Source: Corynebacterium sp. | Lineage (GTDB): Bacteria; Actinomycetota; Actinomycetes; Mycobacteriales; Mycobacteriaceae | Assembly (NCBI RefSeq): GCF_030532195.1 | Contig: NZ_JAUNLP010000003.1 | Span: 75,866 to 139,865, forward strand | Direction of reading: 5' to 3' | Length of the DNA: 64,000 nucleotides | Shown here: one piece after another, positions 25,440-35,294 of the stretch | Position numbering within the stretch: the first letter of the stretch is position 1 | Layout: each line of letters starts with the position of its first letter | Program-made: the position numbers and the translations under genes | The notes under the pieces: generated by a model | The model's input: only the letters and a program-made list of their open reading frames with translations | Database searches by the model: none | Told to the model about the DNA's origin: nothing

Positions 25440-25635
25440 TTCTTGTAAAAATTTCGAAAAGCTTACTTAGTTGATAGAAAATGAGTTAACCTCTCAGCTA
25501 GAAACTCAATGGCCACGAAAGTCAGCCAGGATCACCCTTAAGCGGGGCATTACACATCCATAACATTGGTAAACTGAGGTCGCTGAGTGTACTTTTATAA
25601 GCAGTAATGAATTAATGCACACGAGGAGTCCTCAC

Positions 25636-25830
25636 ATGGCATACGAAACAGATTCCGAACAGCGTCGTAGCGTTGGTCCGGCCCTGGCCTCGGCGCTCAT
25701 TGGCGCGCTTCTCGGTGGTGCCGCTATTTTCGGTCTCGGCCAGGCTCTGACCGAAGACAAGATTCCGGAGGCACAGGCTGTCTCCACGGATGATGCTCTG
25801 CTTGGCGGTGTCGAATACGGTCAGCGCTAA
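25636..25830 (+). CDS. DUF2613-like small membrane protein
   Basis: The 64-residue protein has EQRRSVGPALASALIGALLGGAAIFGLGQAL, one membrane helix with a basic N-terminal flank, and a polar tail. It matches the DUF2613 family as I remember it, whose mycobacterial member Rv0236A sits beside aftD. ATG 25636 has GAGGAG seven bases upstream; a longer frame from ATG 25615 would include the ribosome-binding site. It ends 26 bases before aftD, so the pair is almost surely an operon. Function unknown, possibly a partner of AftD in the membrane. Confidence 0.8.
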   Translation: MAYETDSEQRRSVGPALASALIGALLGGAAIFGLGQALTEDKIPEAQAVSTDDALLGGVEYGQR

Positions 25831-25856
25831 ACGCGATCTCTGACCGCTCTTTAGCG

Positions 25857-28800
25857 ATGCCCACCCCTGTTCGAGCGCGTACGCGCGTGCTTGCACCGTG
25901 GTGGGTTTTGCTGTGCCTACTGGCCTTTATCCAGTCCCCCGGTAAGACTGTCGCTGACACCAAACACGATCTGACCGAAGACCCCATCGGTTTCCTGTCG
26001 GCATCGCTGAACATGTGGTCGGACACCATGCCGCTGGGGCAACTTCAAAACCAGGCCTATGGCTATCTCTTTCCCCAGGGCGCATTCTTTGCCCTGTTCA
26101 GTTTGCTGCCAGACGCGTTAGCCCCCGGCTGGGTTATCCAAGCGCTGTGGTGGAGTCTAACTCTCTGCCTGGCCTTTACCGGCGCATATCGGGTTGCCGA
26201 AGCTGTAAACGTCGGCACGCATACCTCCCGCATACTGGCGGCGCTGTTGTACGCACTGTCGCCGCGTGTGATCACAACGCTCGGCGCGATTTCGTCCGAG
26301 GCCTGGCCCGTGGCGCTGGCACCGTGGATTCTGCTTCCGCTGCTGCGAGTTGTGGCTCGGCGCGGGGAACTGCCCTGGCGGGCGACTGTCCTCGCGGTGT
26401 TGCTGTCTGGCCTTGTGGTGCTGTGTACCGGCGCGGTCAATGCGGTCAGCACGGCCGCGGCCTGTATTCCCGCGGGCCTAATGCTGCTTTTCTTCGGGTT
26501 CACGGGGCCTCGTCGTGGACGTGCGTGGGCGATGCTCGGCGGTTGGCTCGCCGCGTGTGCGGTGGTCAGCGTGTGGTGGATTGTGCCGCTACTGTTGCTG
26601 GGCAAGTACTCGCCGCCGTTTACGGATTACATTGAGTCCTCCGGTGTGACCACTCGTTGGCTGAGCCTCGGTGAGACACTGCGCGGTACGACGTCGTGGA
26701 CACCTTTTGTATCCTTCGAGCGTGTCGGCGGAAATGCGCTGGTAGCAGAACCAATTCTGATTTACGCCACACTGGCGGTGGCAGCAATTGGGCTGCTCGG
26801 CCTGATAATGCGCTCGCTGCCGCTGCGTCGGATGTGGCTGATGATGGCGTTTATAGGCATCGTCATCATGGCTGCTTGGACCGAGCCTTTCGGGCTGGTG
26901 TGGGAATCAGCACGCGAGGTGCTCGATTCCACACTGGCAGCGGTGCGCAACCTGCACAAATTCGACACGGTTTTGCGCCTACCACTGATTATCGGATTTG
27001 CTCATGCCACGGCACAGTTGCCGTGGCCATGGCGAGAGGCATCGAACGAGCGTACCGATGCCGATGCCGTGAGCGGCGACGGCAAGGTAGCAGCGGCGGC
27101 GAGTCCGAGCGCCTGGCAGCAGTGGCTGCACCCGGAGAAGCATCCGCGCGCTATCGCATCGATGCTGGTACTGGTGGTGATCGCCGGTGCTACAGCACCA
27201 GCGTGGAGTGCCCGGTTGGCCCCGGCAGGTGGATTTGAAAAGGTGCCGGGCTACTGGCACGAGGCCGCTGATTGGCTGAATAAGCAGGGCAAGGACACCC
27301 GAACACTGGTTGTGCCGTCCTCGCCATTTGCCGATCAAGAGTGGGGCAATACGCGCGATGAACCGCTGCAGCCATTGGCAGATGTTCCCTGGGCAGTCCG
27401 CGATACCGTGCCGCTAGTACCGCCAGAGGCGATTCGTGGCCTCGACGGTCTGCGCAATTCACTGACTCGTGGCCGTGAGGTCCCCGCCCTGGATGCCACG
27501 CTGCGCAATAACGGCATCGGTTATGTGCTGGTGCGCCGTGATTTGCGCGTGGCATCGCGGGCTGATTCCCTGCGTAAGATCACCAACACGCTACAGGACT
27601 CCCCCACTATGGAAAAAGTGGCGGAATTCCCAGATGAAGACGGCCATACCGCTATCCAAATTTGGGGTGCAGGCCCGACGGAGCTGCGCAATCACGCCAT
27701 GACACCACGGCTGGTGGACGCGGCACAGGTGCCACTGGTCGCCGGCGGCCCTGAGGTACTGACACGGCTCGATGAGGTCGATGGGGATGCCCCGGTGCGG
27801 ATTCTGTCGGGCAAGAATGCCGGCACTGTCACCGACACACCAGCACGTCGCGGTCGCAATTACGGTGAGGTTGTTGGGGCGGAATCGGCCATTCTCGCCG
27901 AAGATGAGGACACCTATGTCCGCAATCTCGTTCCGGACTATCCCGTCGCGGGTCTGCCGCTGACGCAGACGGCAACGGGCCGCGCGAAGATCGAGGTATC
28001 GTCTTCGGCTTCCGAGCCCTACAACGTCGGCGGCGCATCGGCGGATCACTCTGTCAACGCGATGCTCGATGGCGACCCCACCACGTGGTGGGAACCGCTG
28101 GCCGGAAAGAGCCAGGCTGAGTGGGTGAAATTGTCGTGGCAGAACCCCACTGACAACGCCGTACTCACACTGACTGGCGCACGTGTTCCGGCGCAGCTGC
28201 GCATCCAGACCGATAAGGCCTCCAGCTCTGTGCAGCTGGTGCCGGGAAAGAGCACTCGCATTCCACTGCCCGGCGGCAAGACCACGTCTGTTCAAATCAC
28301 TGCGAAGGTCGCTCCTGTGGGCTTTGCCATTTCCGAGTTGTCGCTGGTAATTCCGAAGGCAGACACGAATTTCGACGCGTTGGAGCCCCCTCCGGCGGAC
28401 TCGGAGGCCGACGCCCATCCTGCCACCGACGAAATTGCCGAGGATCTCACGCCGGTTCGCATCCCGGTTGTGCCGAATTCCTCGCCGCTGGCGCAGCGTT
28501 GGGTCTTCGGCCAGGAGATTCATGAGGGCACGATGGTGCGCCTGTTCACGGTTCCCAAGCCAACGAAGGTCACCGTCGATGCGGACACGTGCCGCAGCAG
28601 TATTGATAATCCTTGGGCCAGCATCCAGCGCGCTGACGGCTCCGCGCACCGCGAATTGGCATGCGGTGAAGAAATCGAACTGGCCCCAGGTCCATGGCGC
28701 ATCGATGCCAAGTCCGACTGGCTCTCGCTGACTTCTGATGCCTACTTCGCTCCAACCGCGGCGCAGCAGCAGATTACTTCCACTGACTTGCGCAGCCCCA

Positions 28801-29477
28801 TTTCCGCTAGCGATCAGGACCGCATCCTGTGGCTGCCGAGTTCCGTCAACGCCGGCCATGAACTGCGTGTCGGCGGTGCTGCCATGAAGCCGGTGACGGT
28901 CTCTGGTTGGCAGCAGGGGTGGATCATCCCCGCTGGTATCGGTGGTGCAGTCGAGCTGACCTACCCGCCGGAAAAGACCTGGCGCGGTGGCATCCTCGCA
29001 GGTGGCGCGCTCGCAGCCGGGTACGCGCTGGTTACTGTCGGTCTCGCATTCGCTTGGCGACGCTACGCTTACACCTCCCCCATTCCCGCAACCTCACTGG
29101 GCAATGACCTGCCGCGAGCGGCAGTTGGCGTCGCCGCCGCAGTGACCGTGACCTTGGTATCCAGCTGGCCCGGCGCGGTGGTTGGACTGACAGTGGTTGC
29201 CGCTGCCCTTGGCATGGTTTTCTGGCAACGGCGGCGTGGGGACGTCGTCAAGCTGTGGTTGACCGCCCGGAACGCGCTGATTGCAGCACTTGCTGCGACG
29301 ATGGCGATTGCGGGGATGGTGCTGGCGGCGAATCCGTGGCCGAAGGATGACTACGCCGGTGCGGGCTGGCCGCTGCAGTTACTGCTGACGGCAGCGCTGA
29401 CGATTGCAGCGTGCTACTCAGCGTTGTTCGACAACGACGCTGACTCGGACGACGCCGACTCGGACGACGCTGATTAG
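25857..29477 (+). CDS. aftD: AftD-like alpha-(1->3)-arabinofuranosyltransferase (DUF3367)
   Basis: The 1206-residue GT-C enzyme has an N-terminal membrane region (about 10-12 helices in residues 15-430) with the early extracytoplasmic DLTEDPIGFLSASLNMWSD acidic loop expected for decaprenyl-phosphate-arabinose use. A long periplasmic part follows, with a discoidin-like carbohydrate-binding module (DHSVNAMLDGDPTTWWEP, about 735-755). C-terminal helices lie around residues 1040-1190. It should add branching arabinofuranose to arabinogalactan or lipoarabinomannan in the outer leaflet. The C-terminus ends in an acidic DSDDAD repeat. ATG 25857 lies 26 bases after the DUF2613 gene. It is somewhat shorter than the mycobacterial enzyme. 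Confidence 0.88.
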   Translation: MPTPVRARTRVLAPWWVLLCLLAFIQSPGKTVADTKHDLTEDPIGFLSASLNMWSDTMPLGQLQNQAYGYLFPQGAFFALFSLLPDALAPGWVIQALWWSLTLCLAFTGAYRVAEAVNVGTHTSRILAALLYALSPRVITTLGAISSEAWPVALAPWILLPLLRVVARRGELPWRATVLAVLLSGLVVLCTGAVNAVSTAAACIPAGLMLLFFGFTGPRRGRAWAMLGGWLAACAVVSVWWIVPLLLLGKYSPPFTDYIESSGVTTRWLSLGETLRGTTSWTPFVSFERVGGNALVAEPILIYATLAVAAIGLLGLIMRSLPLRRMWLMMAFIGIVIMAAWTEPFGLVWESAREVLDSTLAAVRNLHKFDTVLRLPLIIGFAHATAQLPWPWREASNERTDADAVSGDGKVAAAASPSAWQQWLHPEKHPRAIASMLVLVVIAGATAPAWSARLAPAGGFEKVPGYWHEAADWLNKQGKDTRTLVVPSSPFADQEWGNTRDEPLQPLADVPWAVRDTVPLVPPEAIRGLDGLRNSLTRGREVPALDATLRNNGIGYVLVRRDLRVASRADSLRKITNTLQDSPTMEKVAEFPDEDGHTAIQIWGAGPTELRNHAMTPRLVDAAQVPLVAGGPEVLTRLDEVDGDAPVRILSGKNAGTVTDTPARRGRNYGEVVGAESAILAEDEDTYVRNLVPDYPVAGLPLTQTATGRAKIEVSSSASEPYNVGGASADHSVNAMLDGDPTTWWEPLAGKSQAEWVKLSWQNPTDNAVLTLTGARVPAQLRIQTDKASSSVQLVPGKSTRIPLPGGKTTSVQITAKVAPVGFAISELSLVIPKADTNFDALEPPPADSEADAHPATDEIAEDLTPVRIPVVPNSSPLAQRWVFGQEIHEGTMVRLFTVPKPTKVTVDADTCRSSIDNPWASIQRADGSAHRELACGEEIELAPGPWRIDAKSDWLSLTSDAYFAPTAAQQQITSTDLRSPISASDQDRILWLPSSVNAGHELRVGGAAMKPVTVSGWQQGWIIPAGIGGAVELTYPPEKTWRGGILAGGALAAGYALVTVGLAFAWRRYAYTSPIPATSLGNDLPRAAVGVAAAVTVTLVSSWPGAVVGLTVVAAALGMVFWQRRRGDVVKLWLTARNALIAALAATMAIAGMVLAANPWPKDDYAGAGWPLQLLLTAALTIAACYSALFDNDADSDDADSDDAD

Positions 29478-29483
29478 ACGCGG

Positions 29484-30788
29484 TTAGCGGTTGACCCAAA
29501 CGCGTCCGAAGAAGCGGCGTGCGGGTTCCTCGACAAGCGCGTAGGAGGCGGCGGCGACCGGAATCGACAGCGCGACGGTAACAATGGTGACGCTGAGAAT
29601 ATGGCCGGTAAAGAGTTTGACGCCGAGAAGCGGGAATGCGACCGACAGCATCGCTACATGCCACAGGAAGATGCCGTAGGACCAGCGACCCAACGCCTGC
29701 ATCACGGGGTGCTCGAGGAAACGCGACTCTGGCGCCAGCGCCCACGGTCCGATGATGGCCGCACCGAAGACCAGCCCACACCAGAGGCGGCGGGTGTATT
29801 CCCAGTTGCTCATCTCCACCAGCCCTTCAGGGCCGAGATAGGCCGCCAGCACGAGTGCCGCAACGGCGATGGCCAGCCACAATGGGCGGCGACGCGCCCA
29901 GCGCTGCATGGTCGCCACTTTCGTACGCGCGGCATCGGAGTCGACTCCTTGGAGCGATTCGAGTTCTGCGAGCACCATGCCCACGGCAAACCAGGAGAAG
30001 TAGGCAATCGGCTGAATGTGCGGGTTAACGCCCTCGGGGTATGGCAGCGGCAGGTACGGCCAGCCGAAGCTCAATGCCGCCAACAGACAGATTGCCGCAA
30101 TTCGACGTCCCTGCATTCGATGCGGATCCAGCCTGCTCAGGCCAATGGCAAACAGCGGCAGAGCGATATAAAACGCGACTTCCACCGACAGCGACCACAG
30201 GTGTGTGAGCCCGCCGTGAAGCGTGCCGGCAAAGTACACCTGCGTCAGTGTCAGGTTGGTCAGCCAAGTCTTGAAGTCCGCCCCACTGCCCACCGGCAAT
30301 GCGATGAGCACAATCAGCACCAGCACCCAATAGGCGGGCATGATTCGCGCGAAACGCTTCTTGTAGTACTTCGCCCAGCTCTTTTTCCGACCGCGATCGG
30401 ACTCAGCAAGTGCTTTACGACGGGGAATTCCGCCGTAGCCAGAGCGGTGCGAACGCCACAACAAAAATCCGGACAGAGCGAAAAAGACAGCCACGAAGAA
30501 GTCAAAGCGGCCGAGGACGCGTTCCCACAGAGCGCCTACGTCATGTCCGGTCTGGAATGCGACATGTGTGCCGATAATGCCCATCGAGGCAACGGCGCGG
30601 AGTCCCTCCAATGAGGGGAGGAAACCGGGGCGAAAGGTGGTGCGTTCGGGGGTAGACTGCTCAGGCTTGACTGTCGCGACGGTGGCCTGCGAAGACACAG
30701 TGCAATCCCCCAGTTCAGCCGAACCATTGGTAGCAAGGTCCGTCGAATTACTGGGGTGAGATGATGCCTCAGATGCCTTAGACGTCAT
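29484..30788 (-). CDS. Acyltransferase 3 family membrane protein
   Basis: The 434-residue protein has a Ser/Thr-rich cytoplasmic N-terminus (about 60 residues), then LEGLRAVASMGIIGTHVAFQTGHD with the family's catalytic His. FDFFVAVFFALSGFLLWRS and KRFARIMPAYWVL follow, and there are about ten membrane helices in all, ending in VEEPARRFFGR. Such enzymes transfer acyl groups, often acetyl or succinyl, to extracytoplasmic glycans. By synteny it corresponds to mycobacterial Rv0228. ATG 30788 with AAGAAAG upstream is preferred over an in-frame codon at 30815. The gene is convergent with aftD, with only six bases between stop codons. Confidence 0.87.
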   Translation of the reverse strand: MTSKASEASSHPSNSTDLATNGSAELGDCTVSSQATVATVKPEQSTPERTTFRPGFLPSLEGLRAVASMGIIGTHVAFQTGHDVGALWERVLGRFDFFVAVFFALSGFLLWRSHRSGYGGIPRRKALAESDRGRKKSWAKYYKKRFARIMPAYWVLVLIVLIALPVGSGADFKTWLTNLTLTQVYFAGTLHGGLTHLWSLSVEVAFYIALPLFAIGLSRLDPHRMQGRRIAAICLLAALSFGWPYLPLPYPEGVNPHIQPIAYFSWFAVGMVLAELESLQGVDSDAARTKVATMQRWARRRPLWLAIAVAALVLAAYLGPEGLVEMSNWEYTRRLWCGLVFGAAIIGPWALAPESRFLEHPVMQALGRWSYGIFLWHVAMLSVAFPLLGVKLFTGHILSVTIVTVALSIPVAAASYALVEEPARRFFGRVWVNR

Positions 30789-30985
30789 AAATACTTTCTT
30801 ACAGGTGTGCCACAAGTAGTAAATTTACTGGTATTTTAATATTTGATAAGACCAGTTCAGGACAGTTTTCTTAAATTCTTTTTTGTTTTCCCCACAAGTT
30901 ATTCTGAAAAAACACCACCATAACTAATAACTTCCTGCTAGGTTTTGCTGCAGAAAGTTACGTACAGTCAAAGGACCAACCGCTG

Positions 30986-32146
30986 ATGAAGAGAACTCTC
31001 GGACATGCACTGATTATTATCGGTGCCGCATTGATTGTCATTGCCGTCCTGCTGCCAACCTTCCTGGTACCTCGTCTCCGTGTGATTCCGCTTGACACTG
31101 TCAGCGACACCAACACGGAACTGCGTGATGGTTCGTTGTTGGACTCTGGCCAGCTGGCTAAGAACGAGCCAACGGCAAACCGTAAGAATGATCCGCGCTG
31201 TAAGGCGGAGACCGACGAGGAAAAGCAGAAGCTCCCTGTCCACTGCTTCATTAATGATCAGACTCCGATGATCTCGAAGCGCCATGTGGAAATCGAAGAG
31301 CCAGCAGACGAGAAGATTGCCACCTTCCAGGTTGGTACCACCATGCTGCGCGATGACCTCGAGGAACCAAATAACCTCGTCAACGCAACACTCGACCGCA
31401 TCACGGTCGACCGCACCACTGCGTTCCCGGTCGATGACCCAATCTCCAGCGTCGCCATCAATGCCCCGCAGGGCGGCTCGGACACCAAGCCGCCGACGTT
31501 CACCCGTCCGGGTATTCAGTACCAGTTCCCATTCGGTGCTGAGAAGAAGTCGTACCCGTACTACGACGTTCAGGTGATGCGTAACTTCGAGATTGACTAC
31601 GTCGGTGAGGAAACTCAGGACGGCGTCAAGGTCTACAAGTACTCCATGAGCATTCCGCCACAGAACATGTACGAGTCTTTGAAGGAGCACTTCACTCGTG
31701 ATGGTCGCAAGCTGACTGAAGCTGATAAGTCCACTCTGGCTGCTCTGCGCCTGAGCTTCCCGGCTCACAAGTGGGGCCTGGAGGGCGACAAGGACGTTGA
31801 GATGGACCGCTACTACACCAACGTTCGTACCGTTCGTGTGGAGCCAACCTCTGGTGTGATTGTCAACGGTACTGAAGAGATGTTCATGTACTACGCCCGC
31901 GACCAGAAGGAAGCTGACGAGATTGCTTCCAAGGCTGGCCGCGAGAAGGAAGACAAGGAACAGAACCGCACCGCAATGAAGTACACCGCGCAGTGGGATA
32001 AGGAATCCCAGGCTCGCCAGATGGATACCGCTCAGGAGGCTCGCAAGTCCCTGAACATCGGTGGCACCATCGCACCGTGGGTCCTCGGTGTTCTCGGCCT
32101 GGTGTTGGTTGTCATTGGCTTCCGCGTTCGCAGCAAGGCCGCGTAG
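30986..32146 (+). CDS. DUF3068 (PorA-like) membrane-anchored protein
   Basis: The 386-residue protein has an N-terminal helix (LIIIGAALIVIAVLLPTFLVP), a large extracytoplasmic domain with LDTVSDTNTE, FPFGAEKKSYPYYDVQV, VEPTSGVIVNGTE, and a C-terminal helix (VLGVLGLVLVVIGF) with a short basic tail. This two-anchor layout and length fit DUF3068, the family of mycobacterial Rv0227c. The function is unknown, but it always travels with arabinan and lipoglycan genes in this order. An AT-rich divergent promoter region (30789-30985) is shared with the acyltransferase gene. Confidence 0.85.
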   Translation: MKRTLGHALIIIGAALIVIAVLLPTFLVPRLRVIPLDTVSDTNTELRDGSLLDSGQLAKNEPTANRKNDPRCKAETDEEKQKLPVHCFINDQTPMISKRHVEIEEPADEKIATFQVGTTMLRDDLEEPNNLVNATLDRITVDRTTAFPVDDPISSVAINAPQGGSDTKPPTFTRPGIQYQFPFGAEKKSYPYYDVQVMRNFEIDYVGEETQDGVKVYKYSMSIPPQNMYESLKEHFTRDGRKLTEADKSTLAALRLSFPAHKWGLEGDKDVEMDRYYTNVRTVRVEPTSGVIVNGTEEMFMYYARDQKEADEIASKAGREKEDKEQNRTAMKYTAQWDKESQARQMDTAQEARKSLNIGGTIAPWVLGVLGLVLVVIGFRVRSKAA

Positions 32147-32162
32147 CCTAAGACCACCTAGG

Positions 32163-32177
32163 GCAAGGATTCCTTGC
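32163..32177. promoter_or_regulatory. 7-1-7 palindrome between envelope genes
   Basis: GCAAGGATTCCTTGC has perfect 7-base arms and lies 16 bases after the DUF3068 stop and 68 bases before the next GTG. No T run follows, so it may be an operator or a weak hairpin. Confidence 0.3.
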
Positions 32178-32244
32178 AACCAGCGGGGTTCAGATTCTGC
32201 ACGGCCTGCTCGAGGAAACCTAAAAATAATTTAAGATAGGGCAC

Positions 32245-34044
32245 GTGACACAACGTTTCCGCACTACCTTGACCCAGTCGGCCCGCCCCCACTCGGAGCG
32301 CGTCGGCTGGGTTTTTGTATTGATGTGGATCTTTGTTCTCACCGCAGCCGTATGCTGGCCACTGTTTATCCCGCACAAGGCGGCAGCTGGCGCTCCCGTT
32401 GGGCCGCCGATGTTCCTACTGCGCGACATGGTCATCCCCAATCACCCACCGCTTACCGACGCAGCCTTGGGGCTCGGCCCAGCAGCGGCACGTGCAGTCC
32501 CACAGGACACTGCACTGTGGGCGCTGGGCTATTTCGTCGATGCCAGCCATTGGGTGCGCTTTGCCATGGTGGGTGCGTGTATTGTCGGTGGTCTCGCAGC
32601 CGCTGAGCTGGCTCGCAGGTTAACGCACAGCAGCGTCGCGCGACCTGGCAATGGAATCGTCCGCATGACCCCGAGCCTGGCCAGCCAGCTGATTGCGCCG
32701 ACGATGCTGCTGTGGAATCCCTTCGTGGTTGAGCGTCTGCTGCAGGGACAGTGGTCGCTGGTGATTGCCGCGCTGCTGCTTCCTGCCGTGGTTCTGGCTG
32801 TGCGCATGGGCAGTGTCTGCTGGCGCACCAGCGCCATCGCCGCTGCGGGACTAACCCCCACCGGCGCGCTGCTGGCGGGAATCACCGGCGTTGTTGCCGC
32901 CCGCAACAACCGCGACCGCGGCTGGATTGTGGCTACAACCGCCGTAGTCAGCTCCCCGTGGTTGGTCGCCTCCCTGCTGAACCCCGGTGCTGCAGGGTCA
33001 TCCGATGCGGCTGGCGCTGCCGCCTTTGCGGCCCGGGCAGAGGCGCACGTCGGCACGCTCGGCAGCCTGCTGGGACTCGGTGGCATCTGGAATAAGCAGG
33101 CGGTGCCGCTGACGCGCGAGGTCGGTTTTTCGGCTGTCATGGTGCTGATGCTGCTGGCACTGATGGCACTGGGTTTTCGCCGCGTGTGGCATTCAACCGA
33201 ACAGTGGCGTGGCCCAATCATCACCGGGGCCGTGGCCATTATTGCCGTGGCGCTAGCAGCTACCACTCCGGGCATTGTCGCCCTTGGGCGGGCACTCGAG
33301 CACATTCCGGGTGCAGGCCTGCTTCGCGATGCCCAAAAATGGATCGCACTCGCCCTTCCCGCGTATGTCATTCTCGCCGCCGCTGGCGCTGAGCACTTGG
33401 CGCGTCGCGCCCGCTCGGCCGCCAACACCGGTGGTCAATGGCTGGCTGTGGGCGTCAGTGCGCTGATTGTCATCGCCGCAGTTCCCACGCTGCCCGCAGA
33501 TGTCGCACCGCTGCGCCCCATCCCCAGTTGGGCGGGCTGGTCCGCCGTCTCTGGCGTGGTCGCGCTTGACGACGACGGCGTTGCGGTGCTGCCCGCTGGT
33601 TCTTATCGCATCATCGACGGACGCCCTGTGCTGGACCCAGCAACGAAAATTCTGCCCGCCCCCGTTGCTAACTCAGGCGAATTGATTGTCTCTGGGCAGG
33701 CGGTAGCTGGCGAGGGCGCCACCAGCGTTGAGCGCACGCTACTTGCCGGAGTGGAATCGCCCGCCGAGGTCGACTCTGCTCTGCAGCACCTCCGGAACGA
33801 GGGAATTGGCTGGGTGCTGGTGGAGAATTCACCCGGCAACTTCGGCGACTCCGCCGAGCTTGTGGCTGCGTTGGATCCCGTCTATGCCGACCCTGACCTG
33901 CAGCTATACCACGTTCCAGGAGTAGGGGCGCCACGGCCCCAGCCGAGCCAGGGCGCGTACATCGCCGCGTGGATGGCCTTTGCGCTCTGGACGGTGTGCC
34001 TGCTCGCTGGAGTGGTCAGAGCTCTGCTACCCCGCCGTGGGTAG
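32245..34044 (+). CDS. GT-C-like polytopic membrane protein (Rv0226c-like)
   Basis: The 599-residue protein has about 11 membrane helices: residues 20-45, several in 95-370, and a last one near 570-592. Between the late helices lies an extracytoplasmic domain of about 160 residues. The first loop holds an acidic/polar stretch (RDMVIPNHPPLTDAALG). The late domain contains LRNEGIGWVLVENSP, nearly the same as LRNNGIGYVLVRRDL in AftD, which suggests a shared GT-C-type ancestry. By order it corresponds to mycobacterial Rv0226c, of unknown function. GTG 32245 follows TAAGAT (32232-32237) by seven bases with no ribosome-binding site, so the transcript is probably leaderless. Confidence 0.75.
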   Translation: MTQRFRTTLTQSARPHSERVGWVFVLMWIFVLTAAVCWPLFIPHKAAAGAPVGPPMFLLRDMVIPNHPPLTDAALGLGPAAARAVPQDTALWALGYFVDASHWVRFAMVGACIVGGLAAAELARRLTHSSVARPGNGIVRMTPSLASQLIAPTMLLWNPFVVERLLQGQWSLVIAALLLPAVVLAVRMGSVCWRTSAIAAAGLTPTGALLAGITGVVAARNNRDRGWIVATTAVVSSPWLVASLLNPGAAGSSDAAGAAAFAARAEAHVGTLGSLLGLGGIWNKQAVPLTREVGFSAVMVLMLLALMALGFRRVWHSTEQWRGPIITGAVAIIAVALAATTPGIVALGRALEHIPGAGLLRDAQKWIALALPAYVILAAAGAEHLARRARSAANTGGQWLAVGVSALIVIAAVPTLPADVAPLRPIPSWAGWSAVSGVVALDDDGVAVLPAGSYRIIDGRPVLDPATKILPAPVANSGELIVSGQAVAGEGATSVERTLLAGVESPAEVDSALQHLRNEGIGWVLVENSPGNFGDSAELVAALDPVYADPDLQLYHVPGVGAPRPQPSQGAYIAAWMAFALWTVCLLAGVVRALLPRRG

Positions 34045-34047
34045 TGG

Positions 34048-35202
34048 TTAGTCCAGGGCGGGGTGCTCCAGCACATTGAGAACTGCTGCGGCAGTTTTAT
34101 CCCAGCCAAATTCCGCAGCGCGAGCCACACAGGCCTCAGACATGCGGTGATGCAGGGCTTCGTCGTCAAGTATTTGTCGAGTCTTAGCAATCAGGTCTGC
34201 GTGATCGCTGGCCAGCAGACCAGTTTCGCCGTCGTTGACGGAGTCGCGCAGGCCCGCCGAGGAACTGTACCCCACCGTCGGCACGCCGTGCTGCGCCGAT
34301 TCGATGACTGCGAGCCCCCAACCTTCCTTGCGCGAGGGCATCAGGTGCAGGCATGCGCCGGAGAGGATGCGGTGCTTTTCTTCCTCGGTGACTTGGCCGT
34401 GGAAAATGACGTGATCCGAAACGCCCTTGTCACGAGCGTATTCCACCAGATTATCGTGCCACCAGCCGGAGCCGATGACATCGAGAATCGCACCCGGATG
34501 ATCCTGCACGAAATCCACGAGCACATCGATGGCGTGCTCAATCTGCTTGTGCGGCACGAGCCGCGACAGCGTCACCAAGTGCGGCGCCGGTCCTTTACAC
34601 TCAGACAAATCCGCCACGCCCGCGGTGGCGAGCACTTCCTCCGGAATCGGATCCACGCCGTTGCGAATCACCGAGATGCGCCCTGACGAAACGCCGAGTC
34701 CTACCAGCTCAGCAGCACTTGGCTCCGAGACGGTGATGTAGCGGCAGCGGCGATGAATCATCGGCGAGAGCCGCGACTCAATGAACCACCCCAACTTGCT
34801 GATCACCGGACCCGCCACCGGCCACTGCTCCCTATGACAGTGGTGCGTAAGCAGCACCGTTGGCGCGCCCGAAAAGACGCGCGCGAAAAACGGCACGCCA
34901 TTTTGGGTGTCCACCACCACGTCAGGTTTGCCCCCGAGCGCCTTTGCAATAGGCCCTATGCCAAACCTGGCGCCAGCCATCGCCGCCCAGGCGCGCACAT
35001 AAACAGAGAAGTTGCCACCTGCACGGGAGAATGTAACGCCGTCACGAGTCGAAATCTTCGGCGCGTCCGGATACGCCGCCGTGCGGTACACCACCGAATG
35101 TCCCTGCTCAGCCAGGTAAGCAGCCACGCGCTCAAGGTAGCGCTCACTGCCACCGCCCTCGGGGTGTCCCGTGTCGCGCCAGCACAACAGTAAAATTTTC
35201 AT
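34048..35202 (-). CDS. Glycosyltransferase family 4
   Basis: The 384-residue GT-B enzyme has LLLCWRDTGHPEGGGSERYLERVAAYL at the N-terminus, which binds the acceptor, and the C-terminal GT4 domain LVTLSRLVPHKQIEHAIDVL, HLMPSRKEGWGLAVIESAQHGVPTVGY with the E-x7-E motif. It uses a nucleotide-activated sugar on the cytoplasmic side. By order it matches mycobacterial Rv0225. ATG 35202 has no evident ribosome-binding site. It is convergent with the GT-C-like gene (three bases between stops) and divergent from the methyltransferase gene. Confidence 0.88.
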   Translation of the reverse strand: MKILLLCWRDTGHPEGGGSERYLERVAAYLAEQGHSVVYRTAAYPDAPKISTRDGVTFSRAGGNFSVYVRAWAAMAGARFGIGPIAKALGGKPDVVVDTQNGVPFFARVFSGAPTVLLTHHCHREQWPVAGPVISKLGWFIESRLSPMIHRRCRYITVSEPSAAELVGLGVSSGRISVIRNGVDPIPEEVLATAGVADLSECKGPAPHLVTLSRLVPHKQIEHAIDVLVDFVQDHPGAILDVIGSGWWHDNLVEYARDKGVSDHVIFHGQVTEEEKHRILSGACLHLMPSRKEGWGLAVIESAQHGVPTVGYSSSAGLRDSVNDGETGLLASDHADLIAKTRQILDDEALHHRMSEACVARAAEFGWDKTAAAVLNVLEHPALD

Positions 35203-35294
35203 AACAATAATAACCTTAACGCGGAAGCTCTCACTGTTCGTACTTTTCGTACAAATACCGCTACCACTTTCGAGGGTCTACTAGATTCAAAGGC

